Assembly (NCBI RefSeq): GCF_014851905.1
Contig: NZ_JACVAQ010000001.1
Span: forward strand, 2,108,001 to 2,172,000
Length of the DNA stretch: 64,000 bases
From: Pseudomonas sp. PDM14
Lineage (GTDB): Bacteria; Pseudomonadota; Gammaproteobacteria; Pseudomonadales; Pseudomonadaceae
Direction: 5' to 3'
The translations under genes and the position numbers were made by a program. Positions 1-14,200 of the stretch are shown in pieces. Position 1 is the first letter of the stretch, and every line of letters begins with the position of its first letter. Below the pieces are notes generated by a model. That model searched no databases. It saw only the letters and a program-made list of their open reading frames with translations, and was not told the origin of the DNA.

Positions 1-156
1 TATCAGCAGGTTTTCAGGGGGGTTATCTAACGAGCTCAGGCCGGGTTTTCCACAGGTCTTATGGCGTCTGTATAACTCATGCACGCAGATTTTTTGACCA
101 AACAGCGCGCAGCCGAATGCCCCCAACGGTGAGTCGGTTCTTCTTCGTAGAAAAGA

Positions 157-1524
157 TTACTTGCCGATGCAGAAGCTGGAGAAGATCCGCCCGAGCAGGT
201 CGTCCGAGCTGAACGCCCCTGTGATTTCCCCCAGGGCCTGTTGAGCCTGACGCAGGTCTTCGGCCAGCAGTTCGCCGGCTCCGGCCAGGGTCAGTTGGGC
301 ACGACCATGCTCCAGGTGGGCGGAGGCTTGGCGCAAGGCTTCCAAGTGGCGACGACGAGCGCTGAAGCTGTTCTCGGCGGTCTGTTCGTAGCCCATGCAG
401 GCCTTGAGGTGATCGCGTAGCAGCTCCAGGCCTTGGGCAGACTTGGCCGACAGGTTCAACGTCACGTGGCCGTCTTCGCAGGTTTCCAGCTGTATCGCTT
501 CACCCGACAGGTCAGCCTTGTTGCGGATCAGGGTGACCTTCTCCGGTGTCGGGCGGCTGTCGAGAAACTCCGGCCACAGCGCGAACGGATCACGTGATTC
601 AGGCGCCGTGGAGTCGACCACGAGAAGAATGCGGTCTGCCTCGCCGATGGCCTTGAGCGCGCGCTCGACGCCGATGCGCTCGACCTGGTCGTCGGTATCG
701 CGCAGGCCCGCGGTGTCCACCACATGCAATGGCATGCCATCGATGTGGATATGTTCGCGCAGGACATCGCGGGTGGTGCCGGCGATCTCGGTGACGATTG
801 CCGCTTCTCGACCCGCCAGGGCGTTGAGCAGGCTGGATTTGCCGGCATTGGGTCTACCAGCGATGACCACGGTCATGCCGTCGCGCAGCAGCGCGCCCTG
901 GCCGGCCTCGCGCAGTACTGTGGATAACTCTGCTCGTACGCCGTCCAACAGGCCCAATACATGGCCATCGGCGAGGAAGTCGATCTCTTCCTCGGGAAAG
1001 TCGATGGCCGCTTCCACGTAGATACGCAGGGCGATGAGTTTTTCCGTCAGGCCATGTACCCGGCGGGAGAACTCGCCCTGCAGCGAACGCACGGCATTGC
1101 GCGCGGCCTGGGCCGAGCTGGCTTCGATCAGGTCGGCGATGGCTTCGGCCTGGGCCAGGTCGAGCTTGTCGTTGAGGAAGGCGCGTTCGCTGAACTCACC
1201 CGGGCGTGCCTGGCGGGCGCCGAGTTCCAGGCAGCGCTGCAGGAGCATATCGAGCACCACCGGCCCACCATGCCCCTGAAGTTCCAGCACGTCTTCGCCG
1301 GTGAAGGAGTGCGGGCCGGGAAAGAACAGCAGCAGGCCTTCGTCGATCACTTCGCCTTCGTTATCATGCCAGGGGCCGTAGTGGGCATGCCGCGGCTTGG
1401 CTTCGATGCCGCTGAGGGTGATGGAGATGGCGCGTGCGCGTGGCCCGGAAACCCGGACGATGCCCACCCCACCACGCCCTTGGGCAGTGGCGACGGCGGC
1501 GATGGTTTCACGGGCTGCGGACAT
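157..1524 (-). CDS. mnmE: tRNA uridine-5-carboxymethylaminomethyl modification GTPase MnmE
   Basis: With MnmG this GTPase installs the (carboxymethyl)aminomethyl group at C5 of wobble uridine in certain tRNAs. The 455-residue protein has the usual family length. It has an N-terminal tetrahydrofolate-binding domain (about 1-118), a helical domain, and an inserted G domain with P-loop GRPNAGKS at 223-230 and DTAG at 270-273. It ends in CIGK, whose Cys is the conserved catalytic residue. It is the distal gene of the leftward rpmH-rnpA-yidD-yidC-mnmE series, 73 bp after yidC and behind yidC's terminator. A perfect DnaA box lies inside the gene at 919-927. Identification is secure. Confidence 0.97.
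   Translation of the reverse strand: MSAARETIAAVATAQGRGGVGIVRVSGPRARAISITLSGIEAKPRHAHYGPWHDNEGEVIDEGLLLFFPGPHSFTGEDVLELQGHGGPVVLDMLLQRCLELGARQARPGEFSERAFLNDKLDLAQAEAIADLIEASSAQAARNAVRSLQGEFSRRVHGLTEKLIALRIYVEAAIDFPEEEIDFLADGHVLGLLDGVRAELSTVLREAGQGALLRDGMTVVIAGRPNAGKSSLLNALAGREAAIVTEIAGTTRDVLREHIHIDGMPLHVVDTAGLRDTDDQVERIGVERALKAIGEADRILLVVDSTAPESRDPFALWPEFLDSRPTPEKVTLIRNKADLSGEAIQLETCEDGHVTLNLSAKSAQGLELLRDHLKACMGYEQTAENSFSARRRHLEALRQASAHLEHGRAQLTLAGAGELLAEDLRQAQQALGEITGAFSSDDLLGRIFSSFCIGK
919..927 (-). promoter_or_regulatory. DnaA box inside mnmE
   Basis: The plus strand reads TGTGGATAA, the exact complement of the strong DnaA box TTATCCACA. It lies about 3.4 kb from the oriC boxes. It may titrate DnaA or be a chance match. 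Confidence 0.4.
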
Positions 1525-1552
1525 GCTGGCTTCCTCGGTAAAGGGCAGATAG

Positions 1553-1577
1553 CAAAACGCCCCACGAATGGGGCGTT
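1553..1577 (-). terminator. Rho-independent terminator of yidC
   Basis: Read on the minus strand, AACGCCCCA and TGGGGCGTT form a 9-bp stem with a TTCG tetraloop, followed by a short T run (GTTTTGC). It lies in the 73-bp gap between the yidC stop and the mnmE start, so mnmE probably also has its own promoter or depends on readthrough. Confidence 0.75.
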
Positions 1578-1597
1578 GGCTATCGCGACGGCGTGGG

Positions 1598-3274
1598 TCA
1601 GGCTTTCGCCGCGGCCGCCTCGATCTTGCGGGTAATGTACCACTGCTGGGCGATGGACAGGACGTTGTTGACCACCCAGTACAGGACCAGACCGGCAGGG
1701 AACCAGAGGAAGAAGAAGGTGAAGATGATCGGCATCAGCTTCATCACCTTGGCTTGCATCGGATCCGGCGGTGTCGGGTTCAGTTGCTGCTGAATGAACA
1801 TGGTGGCGCCCATGATGATCGGCAGGAGGAAGAACGGGTCCTTGATCGACAGGTCGGTGATCCACAGCAGCCACGGGGCCTGACGCATCTCGACGCTTTC
1901 CAGCAGGGTCCAGTAAAGAGCCAGGAACACCGGCATCTGCACCAGGATCGGCAGGCAGCCACCGAGCGGATTGATCTTCTCCTTTTTGTACAGCTCCATC
2001 ATCGCCTGGGACATTTTCTGGCGATCGTCGCCATGTTGCTCCTTCAGCGCCTGCAGCTTTGGCGATACCGCACGCATGCGCGCCATCGACTTGTAGCTGG
2101 CGGCGGAGAGCGGGAAGAAGGCCAGTTTGATGATGATGGTCAGGACGATGATCGACCAGCCCCAGTTACCGAGGATGCTGTGGATATGTTCCAGCAGCCA
2201 GAAGATCGGCTGGGCAAGGAACCACAGGATGCCGTAGTCGACGGTCAATTCCAGGCCTGGCGACAGTTCGGCCAGGTGTTTCTGGATCTTCGGACCGGCG
2301 TAGAGGGTGGCGCTGGTTTCGGCTTGCGCGCCGGCAGCGACGCTCAGGGTCGGGCCGGTGAAACCGATGATGTAGTTGCCCTGGCTATCCTTGCGGGTCT
2401 GCACCACGTTGCTGGTGTCTTTGGCCGGGATCCAGGCGGTGACGAAGTAGTGCTGCAGCCAGGCAACCCAGCCGCCCTGCACGGTTTCTTTCAGCGGTTG
2501 CTTGTCGATGTCCTTCATCGACACCTTGCTGTAGGGCTCCTCGCTGGTCCACATGGCGGCGCCCAGGTAGGTGGCGGTGCCGGTGGCGGTAGTGGAGGAC
2601 GGGTCGCCGCTGTTGTCACGCTTGAGCTGGGCAAACATGTTGCCGCTCCAGGCCTGGGCGGTCTGGTTGTCGACGCGGTAGGCGACGCCCAGTTCGTACT
2701 GGCCACGCTTGAAGCTGAAACGCTTGACGTAGTTGACGCCGGCTTCGCTGTACTTCAGCTCGACGACCAGCTCGTTCTGGCCATCAGCCAGTTGGTACTG
2801 CTTCTGCTCGCTCGACCACAGGGCACGGCCGCTGCTCTTGTCCGGTGCGTTACTGCCGATCAGGCCGCTCTGCGCCAGGTACAGACGCTCGCCGCCGTTG
2901 TCGAACAGCTGGAACGGGATTTCCGGACGGTCCTGACGGCGCGGGTAGGCCGGCAGCGTCAGTTGGACGATGTCACCCCCACGCGGGTCGATGGCCAGGT
3001 CCAGCACGTCGGTCTTGACGCGGATCAGCTCGTCGCTTTTGGCAGCCTGAGCGGCTTCCGGTTGCTGCTGTTCGCTGTTCGCGGCCGGAATGTCGTCATT
3101 GCTGCCAGCAGTGACGGCAGACGGGGAGTCCGGCAGATCGGGGGCACTGTTGCTGGCAACCAGGGCGCTCTGGGCAGGCAGGGCAGCCTGGCCATAATCC
3201 TGGTTCCATTGCAGGACCATTAGGTAGGACACGACCGCCAGGGCGACGAGCAGGATCGAGCGTTGGATATCCAT
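1598..3274 (-). CDS. yidC: Membrane protein insertase YidC
   Basis: YidC inserts inner-membrane proteins, alone or with SecYEG. The 558-residue protein begins with an uncleaved membrane segment (about 6-20, [15 protein letters not shown]). A large periplasmic beta-domain follows to about residue 340. The conserved five-helix insertase core comes next, with the cytoplasmic hairpin around [20 protein letters not shown]. It ends in a short basic tail. It is in the standard place, 3 bp downstream of yidD, and is probably cotranscribed with rpmH, rnpA and yidD. A stem-loop follows the stop. Identification is secure. Confidence 0.97.
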   Translation of the reverse strand: MDIQRSILLVALAVVSYLMVLQWNQDYGQAALPAQSALVASNSAPDLPDSPSAVTAGSNDDIPAANSEQQQPEAAQAAKSDELIRVKTDVLDLAIDPRGGDIVQLTLPAYPRRQDRPEIPFQLFDNGGERLYLAQSGLIGSNAPDKSSGRALWSSEQKQYQLADGQNELVVELKYSEAGVNYVKRFSFKRGQYELGVAYRVDNQTAQAWSGNMFAQLKRDNSGDPSSTTATGTATYLGAAMWTSEEPYSKVSMKDIDKQPLKETVQGGWVAWLQHYFVTAWIPAKDTSNVVQTRKDSQGNYIIGFTGPTLSVAAGAQAETSATLYAGPKIQKHLAELSPGLELTVDYGILWFLAQPIFWLLEHIHSILGNWGWSIIVLTIIIKLAFFPLSAASYKSMARMRAVSPKLQALKEQHGDDRQKMSQAMMELYKKEKINPLGGCLPILVQMPVFLALYWTLLESVEMRQAPWLLWITDLSIKDPFFLLPIIMGATMFIQQQLNPTPPDPMQAKVMKLMPIIFTFFFLWFPAGLVLYWVVNNVLSIAQQWYITRKIEAAAAKA

Positions 3275-3277
3275 GGA

Positions 3278-3514
3278 TTACTCGGTCATCGAAGGAGAGG
3301 AAAGGGGCGGAACCGGGTCGTAACCACCGGGGTTCCAGGGATGACAGCGGCTCAGGCGGCGTATGCCGAGCCAGCCACCACGCAAGACACCATGCAGTTC
3401 GATGGCCTCTTGCGTGTAGCAGGAACAGCTGGGATAGAAGCGACAGTGATTAGCCATCAAAGGGCTGATGGCGTAGCGGTAGAACTGGATCGGAATGATC
3501 GCCAGTTTACGCAT
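3278..3514 (-). CDS. yidD: Membrane protein insertion efficiency factor YidD
   Basis: A small protein of 78 residues from a family that assists YidC-dependent insertion and associates with the inner membrane through an amphipathic N-terminus. Family hallmarks are visible: the YRYAISPL segment, the three-Cys stretch [15 protein letters not shown], and the C-terminal [13 protein letters not shown]. It lies between rnpA (12 bp upstream) and yidC (3 bp downstream), the normal gammaproteobacterial order, and is probably cotranscribed with them. Confidence 0.93.
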   Translation of the reverse strand: MRKLAIIPIQFYRYAISPLMANHCRFYPSCSCYTQEAIELHGVLRGGWLGIRRLSRCHPWNPGGYDPVPPLSSPSMTE

Positions 3515-3526
3515 GGGGACTGTCGC

Positions 3527-3910
3527 TCACCCCTGATTCGGTGCGGGTTCAGGGCCAGGCCGCTGGCGGGCCAGGCGTTTCCAGAGTTTGCCGAATTGCT
3601 CGTGCAGTTCGGGGTTTTCCAGATCACCAAGCCCTTTGCGTGCCACCACGACAATATCCAGACCGCCGAGCAGATCCTGGTTGTGCCGGAACGAATCCCG
3701 GATCAGGCGCTTGAGGCGATTACGCTCGACAGAAAGCTTGACGCTTTTCTTTCCGATCACCAAACCCAGGCGGGGATGGTCAAGATCGTTCATGCGGGCG
3801 AGGAGCAGGACGTTTTTGCCAGGAGCCTTACCGCTGGGTGAATCGAAGACCGATTTGAATTGCCGAGGAGTTAGCAGGCGCTTTTCCCGACTGAAGTCTC
3901 GATTCACCAC
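3527..3910 (-). CDS. rnpA: Ribonuclease P protein component
   Basis: This is the protein subunit of RNase P, which helps the M1 RNA cleave the 5' leader from pre-tRNAs. The 127-residue protein starts at a GTG ([14 protein letters not shown]) and carries the RNA-binding signature with the RNR motif, [15 protein letters not shown], in its second half. It starts 13 bp after the rpmH stop, so both genes share the rpmH promoter. The C-terminus is Pro/Gly-rich and probably disordered. Confidence 0.96.
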   Translation of the reverse strand: MVNRDFSREKRLLTPRQFKSVFDSPSGKAPGKNVLLLARMNDLDHPRLGLVIGKKSVKLSVERNRLKRLIRDSFRHNQDLLGGLDIVVVARKGLGDLENPELHEQFGKLWKRLARQRPGPEPAPNQG

Positions 3911-3923
3911 CCGTTCCGGTTTA

Positions 3924-4058
3924 TCAGACGGTCAGACGCTTGCGGCCTTTGGCGCGACGACGCGACAGGACGGCGCGGCCGTTCTTGGTGGCCATGCGAG
4001 CGCGGAAACCGTGGGTGCGAGCGCGCTTGATAGTGCTGGGTTGGAAAGTGCGTTTCAT
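3924..4058 (-). CDS. rpmH: 50S ribosomal protein L34
   Basis: The minus strand encodes the 44-residue protein that begins [19 protein letters not shown] and ends KGRKRLTV, the near-invariant sequence of bacterial L34. Length and composition (Arg/Lys-rich) are exact for the family. The gene is the first of the leftward rpmH-rnpA-yidD-yidC block and lies next to oriC. A sigma70-type promoter lies 60 bp upstream at 4118-4146. Confidence 0.98.
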   Translation of the reverse strand: MKRTFQPSTIKRARTHGFRARMATKNGRAVLSRRRAKGRKRLTV

Positions 4059-4117
4059 GGTGCGTACCTGGGTGATCCACTGCGGGCCGGAATGGCCCCC
4101 GTTTAAAGAGACCGGCG

Positions 4118-4146
4118 ATTCTAGTGAAACACTGAGGCCAGGTCAA
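4118..4146 (-). promoter_or_regulatory. sigma70 promoter of rpmH
   Basis: On the minus strand TTGACC (4141-4146) and TAGAAT (4118-4123) are separated by exactly 17 bp. This matches the sigma70 consensus well and lies about 60 bp upstream of the rpmH start. Confidence 0.75.
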
Positions 4147-4188
4147 TTTCCGTACGGGCTTTGTGTGAGAAAGAAGATAAAAGGATAG

Positions 4189-4204
4189 AGATCTTTAAAG
4201 ATCT
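4189..4204. repeat. 16-bp AT-rich palindrome in oriC
   Basis: AGATCTTTAAAGATCT is perfectly self-complementary and is followed at once by a second AGATCT (4205-4210). It sits in the AT-rich left part of oriC, 35 bp from the nearest DnaA box. Confidence 0.7.
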
Positions 4205-4504
4205 AGATCTGTTTATAACGCTTAGAGAAGCCACTTTCTGTGGACAACCCGCTGTACGCTAGAAATGACGAGGGCTACAGCGTATCTGAACACTGTAGAA
4301 AAGACGTGTGCTGAGTGTGCTGCAGCTGGGTACAGGCTGTGGAACAAAGAGTAGTTTATCCACAGCGAGGTTTTGAACAGGGTTTTGCACCAACTTGTCC
4401 AGCTGGTTCAGGCGGCCTTATCCACAGATTTCATGAGTGCCGCGCATAATCCCATGTAAACCAATAAGGCCTTGATTTTCAATGTGCCTAGGCCCTATTA
4501 CATG

Positions 4505-4533
4505 TGGATAACTCTTACCACGGGGGCTACAAT
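4505..4533 (+). promoter_or_regulatory. dnaA: Putative dnaA promoter overlapping a DnaA box
   Basis: TACAAT at 4528-4533 is a good -10 element. The best-spaced -35 (TGGATA, 4505-4510, 17-bp spacer) is weak and overlaps the DnaA box at 4503-4511. That arrangement would suit autorepression by DnaA. This is inference from spacing and sequence only. Confidence 0.4.
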
Positions 4534-4581
4534 GCAGGCTGCTTTTTTGGCTCGTTGACCGTGGTTACCTAGGGGATGTCT

Positions 4582-6015
4582 GTGTCTGTTGAACTTTGGC
4601 AACAGTGTGTCGAGTTGCTTCGCGACGAGTTGCCGGCCCAGCAATTCAACACCTGGATTCGACCCTTGCAGGTAGAAGTCGAGGGTGACGAGCTGCGCGT
4701 CTATGCCCCTAATCGTTTCGTACTGGATTGGGTCAACGAAAAGTACTTGGTCCGTCTGCTCGAGCTACTGGCCGAACGTGCCAGCGGACTGGCCCCAGCC
4801 CTTTCCTTATTAATAGGTAGCAAGCGCAGCGCGGCAGCCGTTCGTGCTCCAGCTGTTTCAGTCGCTCCGGCTGCGCCCTCCAATCCGTCGCCGTCGGTGC
4901 GCCAAGAGGTGCCGAGTGAGCCAGTCGCTGTGGCGCCGCCGCCTGCGCAACGTCCCGCCGAACGCTCGGTGCAGGTCGAAGGTGCGCTCAAGCACACCAG
5001 CTACCTGAACCGTACGTTCACCTTCGAAAACTTCGTCGAAGGTAAATCCAACCAGATGGCCCGCGCGGCAGCCTGGCAGGTGGCCGACAACCTCAAGCAT
5101 GGTTACAACCCGCTGTTCCTTTATGGCGGTGTTGGCTTGGGCAAGACCCACCTGATGCACGCGGTGGGTAACCACCTGCTGAAGAAGAATCCGAATGCCA
5201 AGGTGGTCTACCTGCATTCCGAGCGTTTCGTGGCCGACATGGTCAAGGCGTTGCAGCTCAACGCGATCAACGAGTTCAAGCGCTTCTACCGTTCGGTCGA
5301 TGCACTGCTGATCGACGACATCCAGTTCTTCGCCAAGAAGGAGCGTTCGCAGGAGGAGTTCTTCCATACCTTCAACGCGCTGCTCGAAGGCGGCCAGCAG
5401 GTGATTCTCACCAGCGACCGCTATCCGAAGGAAATCGAGGGGCTGGAAGAGCGCCTGAAATCCCGTTTCGGTTGGGGCCTGACCGTTGCAGTCGAACCGC
5501 CCGAGCTGGAAACCCGTGTGGCGATCCTGATGAAGAAGGCCGAGCAGACCAAGGTCGATCTGCCACACGACGCTGCGTTCTTCATCGCCCAGCGCATTCG
5601 TTCCAACGTGCGCGAACTCGAGGGTGCGCTCAAGCGCGTGATCGCCCACTCGCACTTTACCAACCAGCCCATCACCATCGAGCTGATTCGCGAGTCGCTC
5701 AAGGACTTGCTGGCCCTGCAGGATAAGCTGGTCAGCGTGGACAATATCCAGCGCACGGTGGCCGAGTACTACAAGATAAAAATTTCCGATCTCCTGTCCA
5801 AACGCCGCTCGCGTTCGGTGGCTCGCCCACGCCAGGTGGCGATGGCGTTGTCCAAGGAGCTGACCAACCACAGCCTGCCGGAAATCGGCGATGCGTTTGG
5901 CGGAAGAGACCACACCACAGTTCTGCATGCCTGTCGTAAGATTGCGGAATTGCGGGAATCCGACGCGGACATCCGCGAGGACTACAAGAACCTGCTGCGC
6001 ACCCTGACAACTTGA
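4582..6015 (+). CDS. dnaA: Chromosomal replication initiator DnaA
   Basis: DnaA is the AAA+ ATPase that binds DnaA boxes and melts oriC. The 477-residue protein has the N-terminal DnaB-interacting domain I (MSVELWQQC start), a Pro/Ala-rich linker II (about 80-130), AAA+ domain III with Walker A GGVGLGKT at 182-189 and Walker B LLIDDIQF, and DNA-binding domain IV with signature [14 protein letters not shown]. Two starts are possible. ATG at 4576 directly abuts AGGGG (4571-4575), leaving no spacing. GTG at 4582 lies 6 bp after AGGGG and gives the MSVELW start usual in Pseudomonas, so I chose GTG. Confidence 0.97.
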   Translation: MSVELWQQCVELLRDELPAQQFNTWIRPLQVEVEGDELRVYAPNRFVLDWVNEKYLVRLLELLAERASGLAPALSLLIGSKRSAAAVRAPAVSVAPAAPSNPSPSVRQEVPSEPVAVAPPPAQRPAERSVQVEGALKHTSYLNRTFTFENFVEGKSNQMARAAAWQVADNLKHGYNPLFLYGGVGLGKTHLMHAVGNHLLKKNPNAKVVYLHSERFVADMVKALQLNAINEFKRFYRSVDALLIDDIQFFAKKERSQEEFFHTFNALLEGGQQVILTSDRYPKEIEGLEERLKSRFGWGLTVAVEPPELETRVAILMKKAEQTKVDLPHDAAFFIAQRIRSNVRELEGALKRVIAHSHFTNQPITIELIRESLKDLLALQDKLVSVDNIQRTVAEYYKIKISDLLSKRRSRSVARPRQVAMALSKELTNHSLPEIGDAFGGRDHTTVLHACRKIAELRESDADIREDYKNLLRTLTT

Positions 6016-6046
6016 CACGCAGCCTTTAAGGCAAAGGGACGAGACC

Positions 6047-7150
6047 ATGCATTTCACCATTCAACGCGAAGCCCTGTTGAAACCTCTGCAACTGGTCGCG
6101 GGCGTCGTCGAACGCCGTCAGACCTTGCCGGTACTCTCGAACGTGCTGCTGGTCGTCGAGGGCCAGCAGCTGTCGTTGACCGGCACCGACCTGGAAGTCG
6201 AACTGGTCGGCCGTGTGACTCTGGAAGACAGCGCGGAACCGGGTGAGATCACCGTCCCGGCGCGCAAGCTGATGGATATCTGCAAAAGCCTGCCGAACGA
6301 CGCGCTGATCGATATTCGCCTCGACGAGCAGAAGCTGGTGGTCAAGGCTGGCCGTAGCCGCTTTACCCTTTCCACCCTGCCTGCCAACGATTTCCCGACC
6401 GTGGAGGAAGGCCCGGGCTCGTTCAACTTCAGCCTGGTGCAGAGCAAGCTGCGTCGCCTGATCGAGCGCACCAGTTTCGCCATGGCCCAGCAGGATGTGC
6501 GCTACTACCTCAACGGCATGCTGATCGAAGTGCAGACCGGCATCCTGCGTGCCGTGGCTACCGATGGTCACCGCCTGGCGATGTGCTCCATGGAAGCGGC
6601 CATCGAACACACCGAAAAGCACCAGGTGATCGTGCCGCGCAAAGGCATCCTGGAACTCGCCCGTCTGCTCACCGAGCAGGATGGCGAAGTGGCCATCGTG
6701 CTCGGCCAACATCACATCCGTGCTACCACTGGCGAATTCACCTTCACTTCCAAGCTGGTCGACGGCAAGTTCCCGGACTACGAACGCGTGCTGCCGCGTG
6801 GTGGCGACAAGCTGGTGATCGGCGACCGCCAGGCACTGCGTGAAGCCTTCAGCCGTACCTCGATCCTGTCCAACGAGAAGTACCGGGGTATTCGCCTGCA
6901 GCTGGCCAGCGGCCAACTGAAGATCCAGGCGAACAACCCGGAACAGGAAGAGGCTGAGGAAGAAGTGGCGGTCGACTACAACGGCGGCTCGCTGGAAATC
7001 GGTTTCAACGTCAGCTATCTGCTCGATGTGCTGGGCGTGATGACCACCGAGCAGGTGCGCCTGATCCTTTCCGATGCCAACAGCAGCGCGCTGGTTCAGG
7101 AAGCAGGCAATGACGATTCGTCCTACGTCGTTATGCCGATGCGCCTGTAA
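6047..7150 (+). CDS. dnaN: DNA polymerase III beta subunit (sliding clamp)
   Basis: DnaN forms the ring that tethers DNA polymerase III to its template. The 367-residue protein has the standard length, with three clamp domains of about 120 residues each. It begins MHFTIQREALLKPL and ends with the conserved VVMPMRL. It lies 31 bp after dnaA and 7 bp before recF, so dnaA-dnaN-recF-gyrB probably form one unit with internal promoters. Confidence 0.97.
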   Translation: MHFTIQREALLKPLQLVAGVVERRQTLPVLSNVLLVVEGQQLSLTGTDLEVELVGRVTLEDSAEPGEITVPARKLMDICKSLPNDALIDIRLDEQKLVVKAGRSRFTLSTLPANDFPTVEEGPGSFNFSLVQSKLRRLIERTSFAMAQQDVRYYLNGMLIEVQTGILRAVATDGHRLAMCSMEAAIEHTEKHQVIVPRKGILELARLLTEQDGEVAIVLGQHHIRATTGEFTFTSKLVDGKFPDYERVLPRGGDKLVIGDRQALREAFSRTSILSNEKYRGIRLQLASGQLKIQANNPEQEEAEEEVAVDYNGGSLEIGFNVSYLLDVLGVMTTEQVRLILSDANSSALVQEAGNDDSSYVVMPMRL

Positions 7151-7157
7151 CCCCTGA

Positions 7158-10684
<3,527 letters not shown>

Positions 10685-10706
10685 TTCACTGCTTCGTTGT
10701 CGCGAG

Positions 10707-10735
10707 AAACCCGGCCATCTGCCGGGTTTTTTGTT
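10707..10735 (+). terminator. Rho-independent terminator of gyrB
   Basis: AAACCCGGC and GCCGGGTTT pair across the loop CATCT, followed by a run of six T. It lies 22 bp after the gyrB stop and closes the dnaA-gyrB block. Confidence 0.9.
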
Positions 10736-10920
10736 TTCAATCAGGTAGTTGCGGCATCTACGAGTGAGCTTCGCCACCCGTCTCGCATGGGCGTCGCATC
10801 ATCTGGCTGTTCGCGGGTGGACAGCTTCTTCTATAGTGGCTGAAACCAGATGCAGCTGAAGACCGCGAGGGCCGCCACAGGGCCGCCAACCAGGGCTGAC
10901 AGCCACGACCCCAGGCTCCC

Positions 10921-12114
<1,194 letters not shown>

Positions 12115-12133
12115 GCGGTGTTCACGCGGCATG

Positions 12134-12162
12134 AAAAAGCCCGGCATGTGCCGGGCTTTTTT
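12134..12162. terminator. Bidirectional terminator between the cyclase and the lipid operon
   Basis: AAAAAGCCCGGCA and TGCCGGGCTTTTTT form a long stem with a 2-nt loop. A runs on one side and T runs on the other let it serve both the rightward cyclase and the leftward cytidylyltransferase gene. Confidence 0.88.
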
Positions 12163-12177
12163 GTCAGGCGCTGACGA

Positions 12178-13110
12178 TCACGCCCACCAGTAACGCACCA
12201 TGTGGAAGAAGATTGGTGCGGCGAAGCACACCGAATCCAGACGGTCGAGCATGCCGCCGTGGCCTTCGATCATGTGGCCCCAGTCCTTCACGCCGCGATC
12301 GCGCTTGATCGCCGACATCACCAGGCCACCGGCGAAGCCGAGCAGGTTGACGGTCAGTGCCAGGCCGGCGGCCTGCCAGAAGCTGAACGGGGTAATCCAG
12401 CACAGCAGGGCGCCGACCAGGGTGGCCAGGGCCACACCGCCAACGAAGCCTTCCACGGTCTTCGAGGGCGACAGCAGCGGCGCGATCTTGTGTTTGCCGA
12501 ACAGCTTGCCGCAGACGTACTGCAGCACGTCGGAGAGCTGCACGACGATCACCAGCCAGGCGATCAGCAGCAGGTTGCGCCCTTCGTAGCCCGGGATGTC
12601 CAGGGTCAGCAGCGCCGGCACCGCGGAGATGCAGTACACCGCGATCATCAGCCCCCACTGCACCTTCGACGCGCGCTCGAGAAAACGCGTGGTATCGCCA
12701 CCCAGCGAGGCCAGGATCGGCAGCAGCAGGAACAGGTAGACCGGGATGAAGATGCTGAACATGCCGTACCAGTCGATGCCGATCAACAGGTACTGCACCG
12801 GCAGGGCGAAGTAGAACGCGGCCACCAGTGCCGGGTAGTCACTGCGCCGGGTTGGGGTCAGCGTCATGAACTCGCGCAGGGCGTAGAACGACACGCCGTA
12901 GAACAGGATGATCACGCCGATATTGCCGAACAGGAAGGCGATACCGATCACCAGCACCATTACCCACCAGGCGTTGATGCGGGCGTTGAGGTTGTCGATC
13001 ACCGCGTTGGGCGCGCCGCCGGAGCGGCGCTTGAGGATGAAACCGATCAGCGAGGCCAGGAGCAGGACGGCACCGATACCGGCGAACAGCAGCAGGGTAT
13101 TACGATCCAT
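12178..13110 (-). CDS. CdsA-family phosphatidate cytidylyltransferase
   Basis: Members convert CTP and phosphatidate into CDP-diacylglycerol, the activated donor for phospholipid head-group transfer. The 310-residue multi-pass membrane protein carries the full family signature at 266-292: SAIKRDRGVKDWG, then GHGGMLDRLD. I chose ATG 13110 (MDRNTLLLF), which starts 1 bp after the stop of the acyltransferase gene. It is the last gene of the six-gene leftward operon. The essential CdsA of pseudomonads normally lies in the dxr/bamA region, so this is likely a second, specialised copy. Confidence 0.9.
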   Translation of the reverse strand: MDRNTLLLFAGIGAVLLLASLIGFILKRRSGGAPNAVIDNLNARINAWWVMVLVIGIAFLFGNIGVIILFYGVSFYALREFMTLTPTRRSDYPALVAAFYFALPVQYLLIGIDWYGMFSIFIPVYLFLLLPILASLGGDTTRFLERASKVQWGLMIAVYCISAVPALLTLDIPGYEGRNLLLIAWLVIVVQLSDVLQYVCGKLFGKHKIAPLLSPSKTVEGFVGGVALATLVGALLCWITPFSFWQAAGLALTVNLLGFAGGLVMSAIKRDRGVKDWGHMIEGHGGMLDRLDSVCFAAPIFFHMVRYWWA

Positions 13111-13111
13111 C

Positions 13112-13735
13112 TCAGGCCTCCTCGGGCGCCAGTTCCAGCAGGGCGTTGCGCGCGCGTTCGAGGAACGCGGCCTTGTCTTCGTCGGCCAGCCGCTCCAGCG
13201 GCGCACCGAAACTCAGCGTGCACAGCAGTGGCAGCGGCAGCGCCCTGCCCTTGGGCATGACGCGGTTGAGGTTGGCGATCCATACCGGGACCAGCTCGAC
13301 CTGCGGTGCGGCATTGGCCAGGTGGAAGATGCCGCTCTTGAATGGCAGCAGCGGCTCGTCACTGAGGTTGCGCGTGCCTTCGGGGAAGATGATCAGCGAG
13401 TCGCCCTGCTCCAGCGCGTCGAGCATCGGCTGCAGCGGGTTGTGCTCGGGATTGCTGCGGTCACGGTCGACCAGCACGCCGTTGAACACGTCGTTGATCA
13501 GGAAGCTGCGCAGCCCGCCCTTCTGCCAGTAATCGGCGCCTGCGACCGGACGGGTGCGCCGGCGCAGCTCGTCCGGCAGCGAGGCCCAGAGCAGGACGAA
13601 GTCGCCGTGGCTGCTGTGGTTGGCGTAGTACAGGCGCTGGACCGGCTGCGCAGTGCAGCCCAGCCAGAGCGCGCGAGCCCCGGTGAGCAGGCGTGCTCCC
13701 GAGGTGATGGCGAAGGCGGTGAGTGAAGCGAGCAT
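13112..13735 (-). CDS. PlsC-like lysophospholipid acyltransferase
   Basis: The family transfers an acyl chain to a lysophospholipid or glycerol-phosphate. The 207-residue protein has the HX4D catalytic motif NHSSHGD (H40, D45) and the substrate-binding motif FPEGTRN (117-123). It is shorter than typical PlsC and has at most one N-terminal membrane segment. ATG 13735 was preferred to an upstream TTG because AGGAG lies 6 bp before it. It starts 9 bp after the upstream membrane-protein gene and 1 bp before the CdsA-like gene, so it should act in the same pathway. The acyl donor and acceptor are unknown. Confidence 0.88.
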   Translation of the reverse strand: MLASLTAFAITSGARLLTGARALWLGCTAQPVQRLYYANHSSHGDFVLLWASLPDELRRRTRPVAGADYWQKGGLRSFLINDVFNGVLVDRDRSNPEHNPLQPMLDALEQGDSLIIFPEGTRNLSDEPLLPFKSGIFHLANAAPQVELVPVWIANLNRVMPKGRALPLPLLCTLSFGAPLERLADEDKAAFLERARNALLELAPEEA

Positions 13736-13744
13736 GGACAACTC

Positions 13745-14200
13745 CTATCCAGCGAAGGAAAACCAGGGCACGACCAGGATCATGGTCAGGGCCAGAAACA
13801 GTTGCGCGGCCAGCCACAGGGCTTGCAGGCGCAGCAGACGCCAGGCGCCGCGGATGCGTGCATCCCAGGGGCGTGAGGCGTGTGTGGCGGGTTGCAGGTG
13901 CAGCTCGAGCAGGGCGCTGTCGAGCTCGGCGATACGTACCCCACGCTGCGCCGGATCCGCCGCCAGGGCGGCGAACAGCTCCGCATCGAGGGCCGTGCGG
14001 ATGGCCCAGTACTTCTGCACCAGGCCAAGCAGGATCAGCAGCACGCAGGGCAGAGCCATGAGCAGGTTGCCGCGGCCGATCAGCATCGGCAGCAGTCCGC
14101 CGGCCAGGCCCAGCAGGGTCAGGCCGGTAGAAAGCTGGTCGATCTGGCGGCCGCGGCGCAGCAGGCTGGCGATCAGCAGCAAGGACATTTCAGAGGCCAT
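13745..14200 (-). CDS. Small multi-pass membrane protein of the lipid operon
   Basis: I do not recognise this 151-residue protein. It has two membrane segments near 23-62 (LTLLGLAGGLLPMLIG and LLMALPCVLLILLGLV). A soluble, Asp/Glu/Ala-rich middle stretch (about 68-110) follows, and there is one more helix at the C-terminus (about 125-147). Its start overlaps the end of the phosphatase-fusion gene by 11 bp, and its stop precedes the acyltransferase by 9 bp. Tight coupling suggests a membrane partner or scaffold for the operon enzymes; this is inference. Confidence 0.75.
   Translation of the reverse strand: MASEMSLLLIASLLRRGRQIDQLSTGLTLLGLAGGLLPMLIGRGNLLMALPCVLLILLGLVQKYWAIRTALDAELFAALAADPAQRGVRIAELDSALLELHLQPATHASRPWDARIRGAWRLLRLQALWLAAQLFLALTMILVVPWFSFAG

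Larger units (their letters stand above)
4059..4575. other. Chromosomal replication origin oriC (rpmH-dnaA intergenic region)
   Basis: This 517-bp gene-free region lies between rpmH and dnaA, the known position of the Pseudomonas origin. It contains perfect DnaA boxes TTATCCACA at 4356-4364 and 4418-4426, and the complement TGTGGATAA at 4503-4511. A one-mismatch box TGTGGACAA lies at 4239-4247, and a degenerate TGTGGAACA near 4338. An AT-rich stretch at about 4164-4220 contains a 16-bp palindrome and is the most likely unwinding element. The divergent rpmH and dnaA promoters also lie here. The exact unwinding site is inferred. Confidence 0.9.

Noticed and set aside
1..156. A gene or second origin element left of mnmE
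   Set aside because: Only a weak TTTTCCACA box (46-54) and no supported reading frame; it is probably the mnmE-mnmG gap.
1568..3223. Long plus-strand open frame (551 codons) opposite yidC
   Set aside because: It is fully antisense to yidC, has a His/Gln/Arg-rich composition typical of the reverse frame of GC-rich genes, and shows no domain or ribosome binding site.
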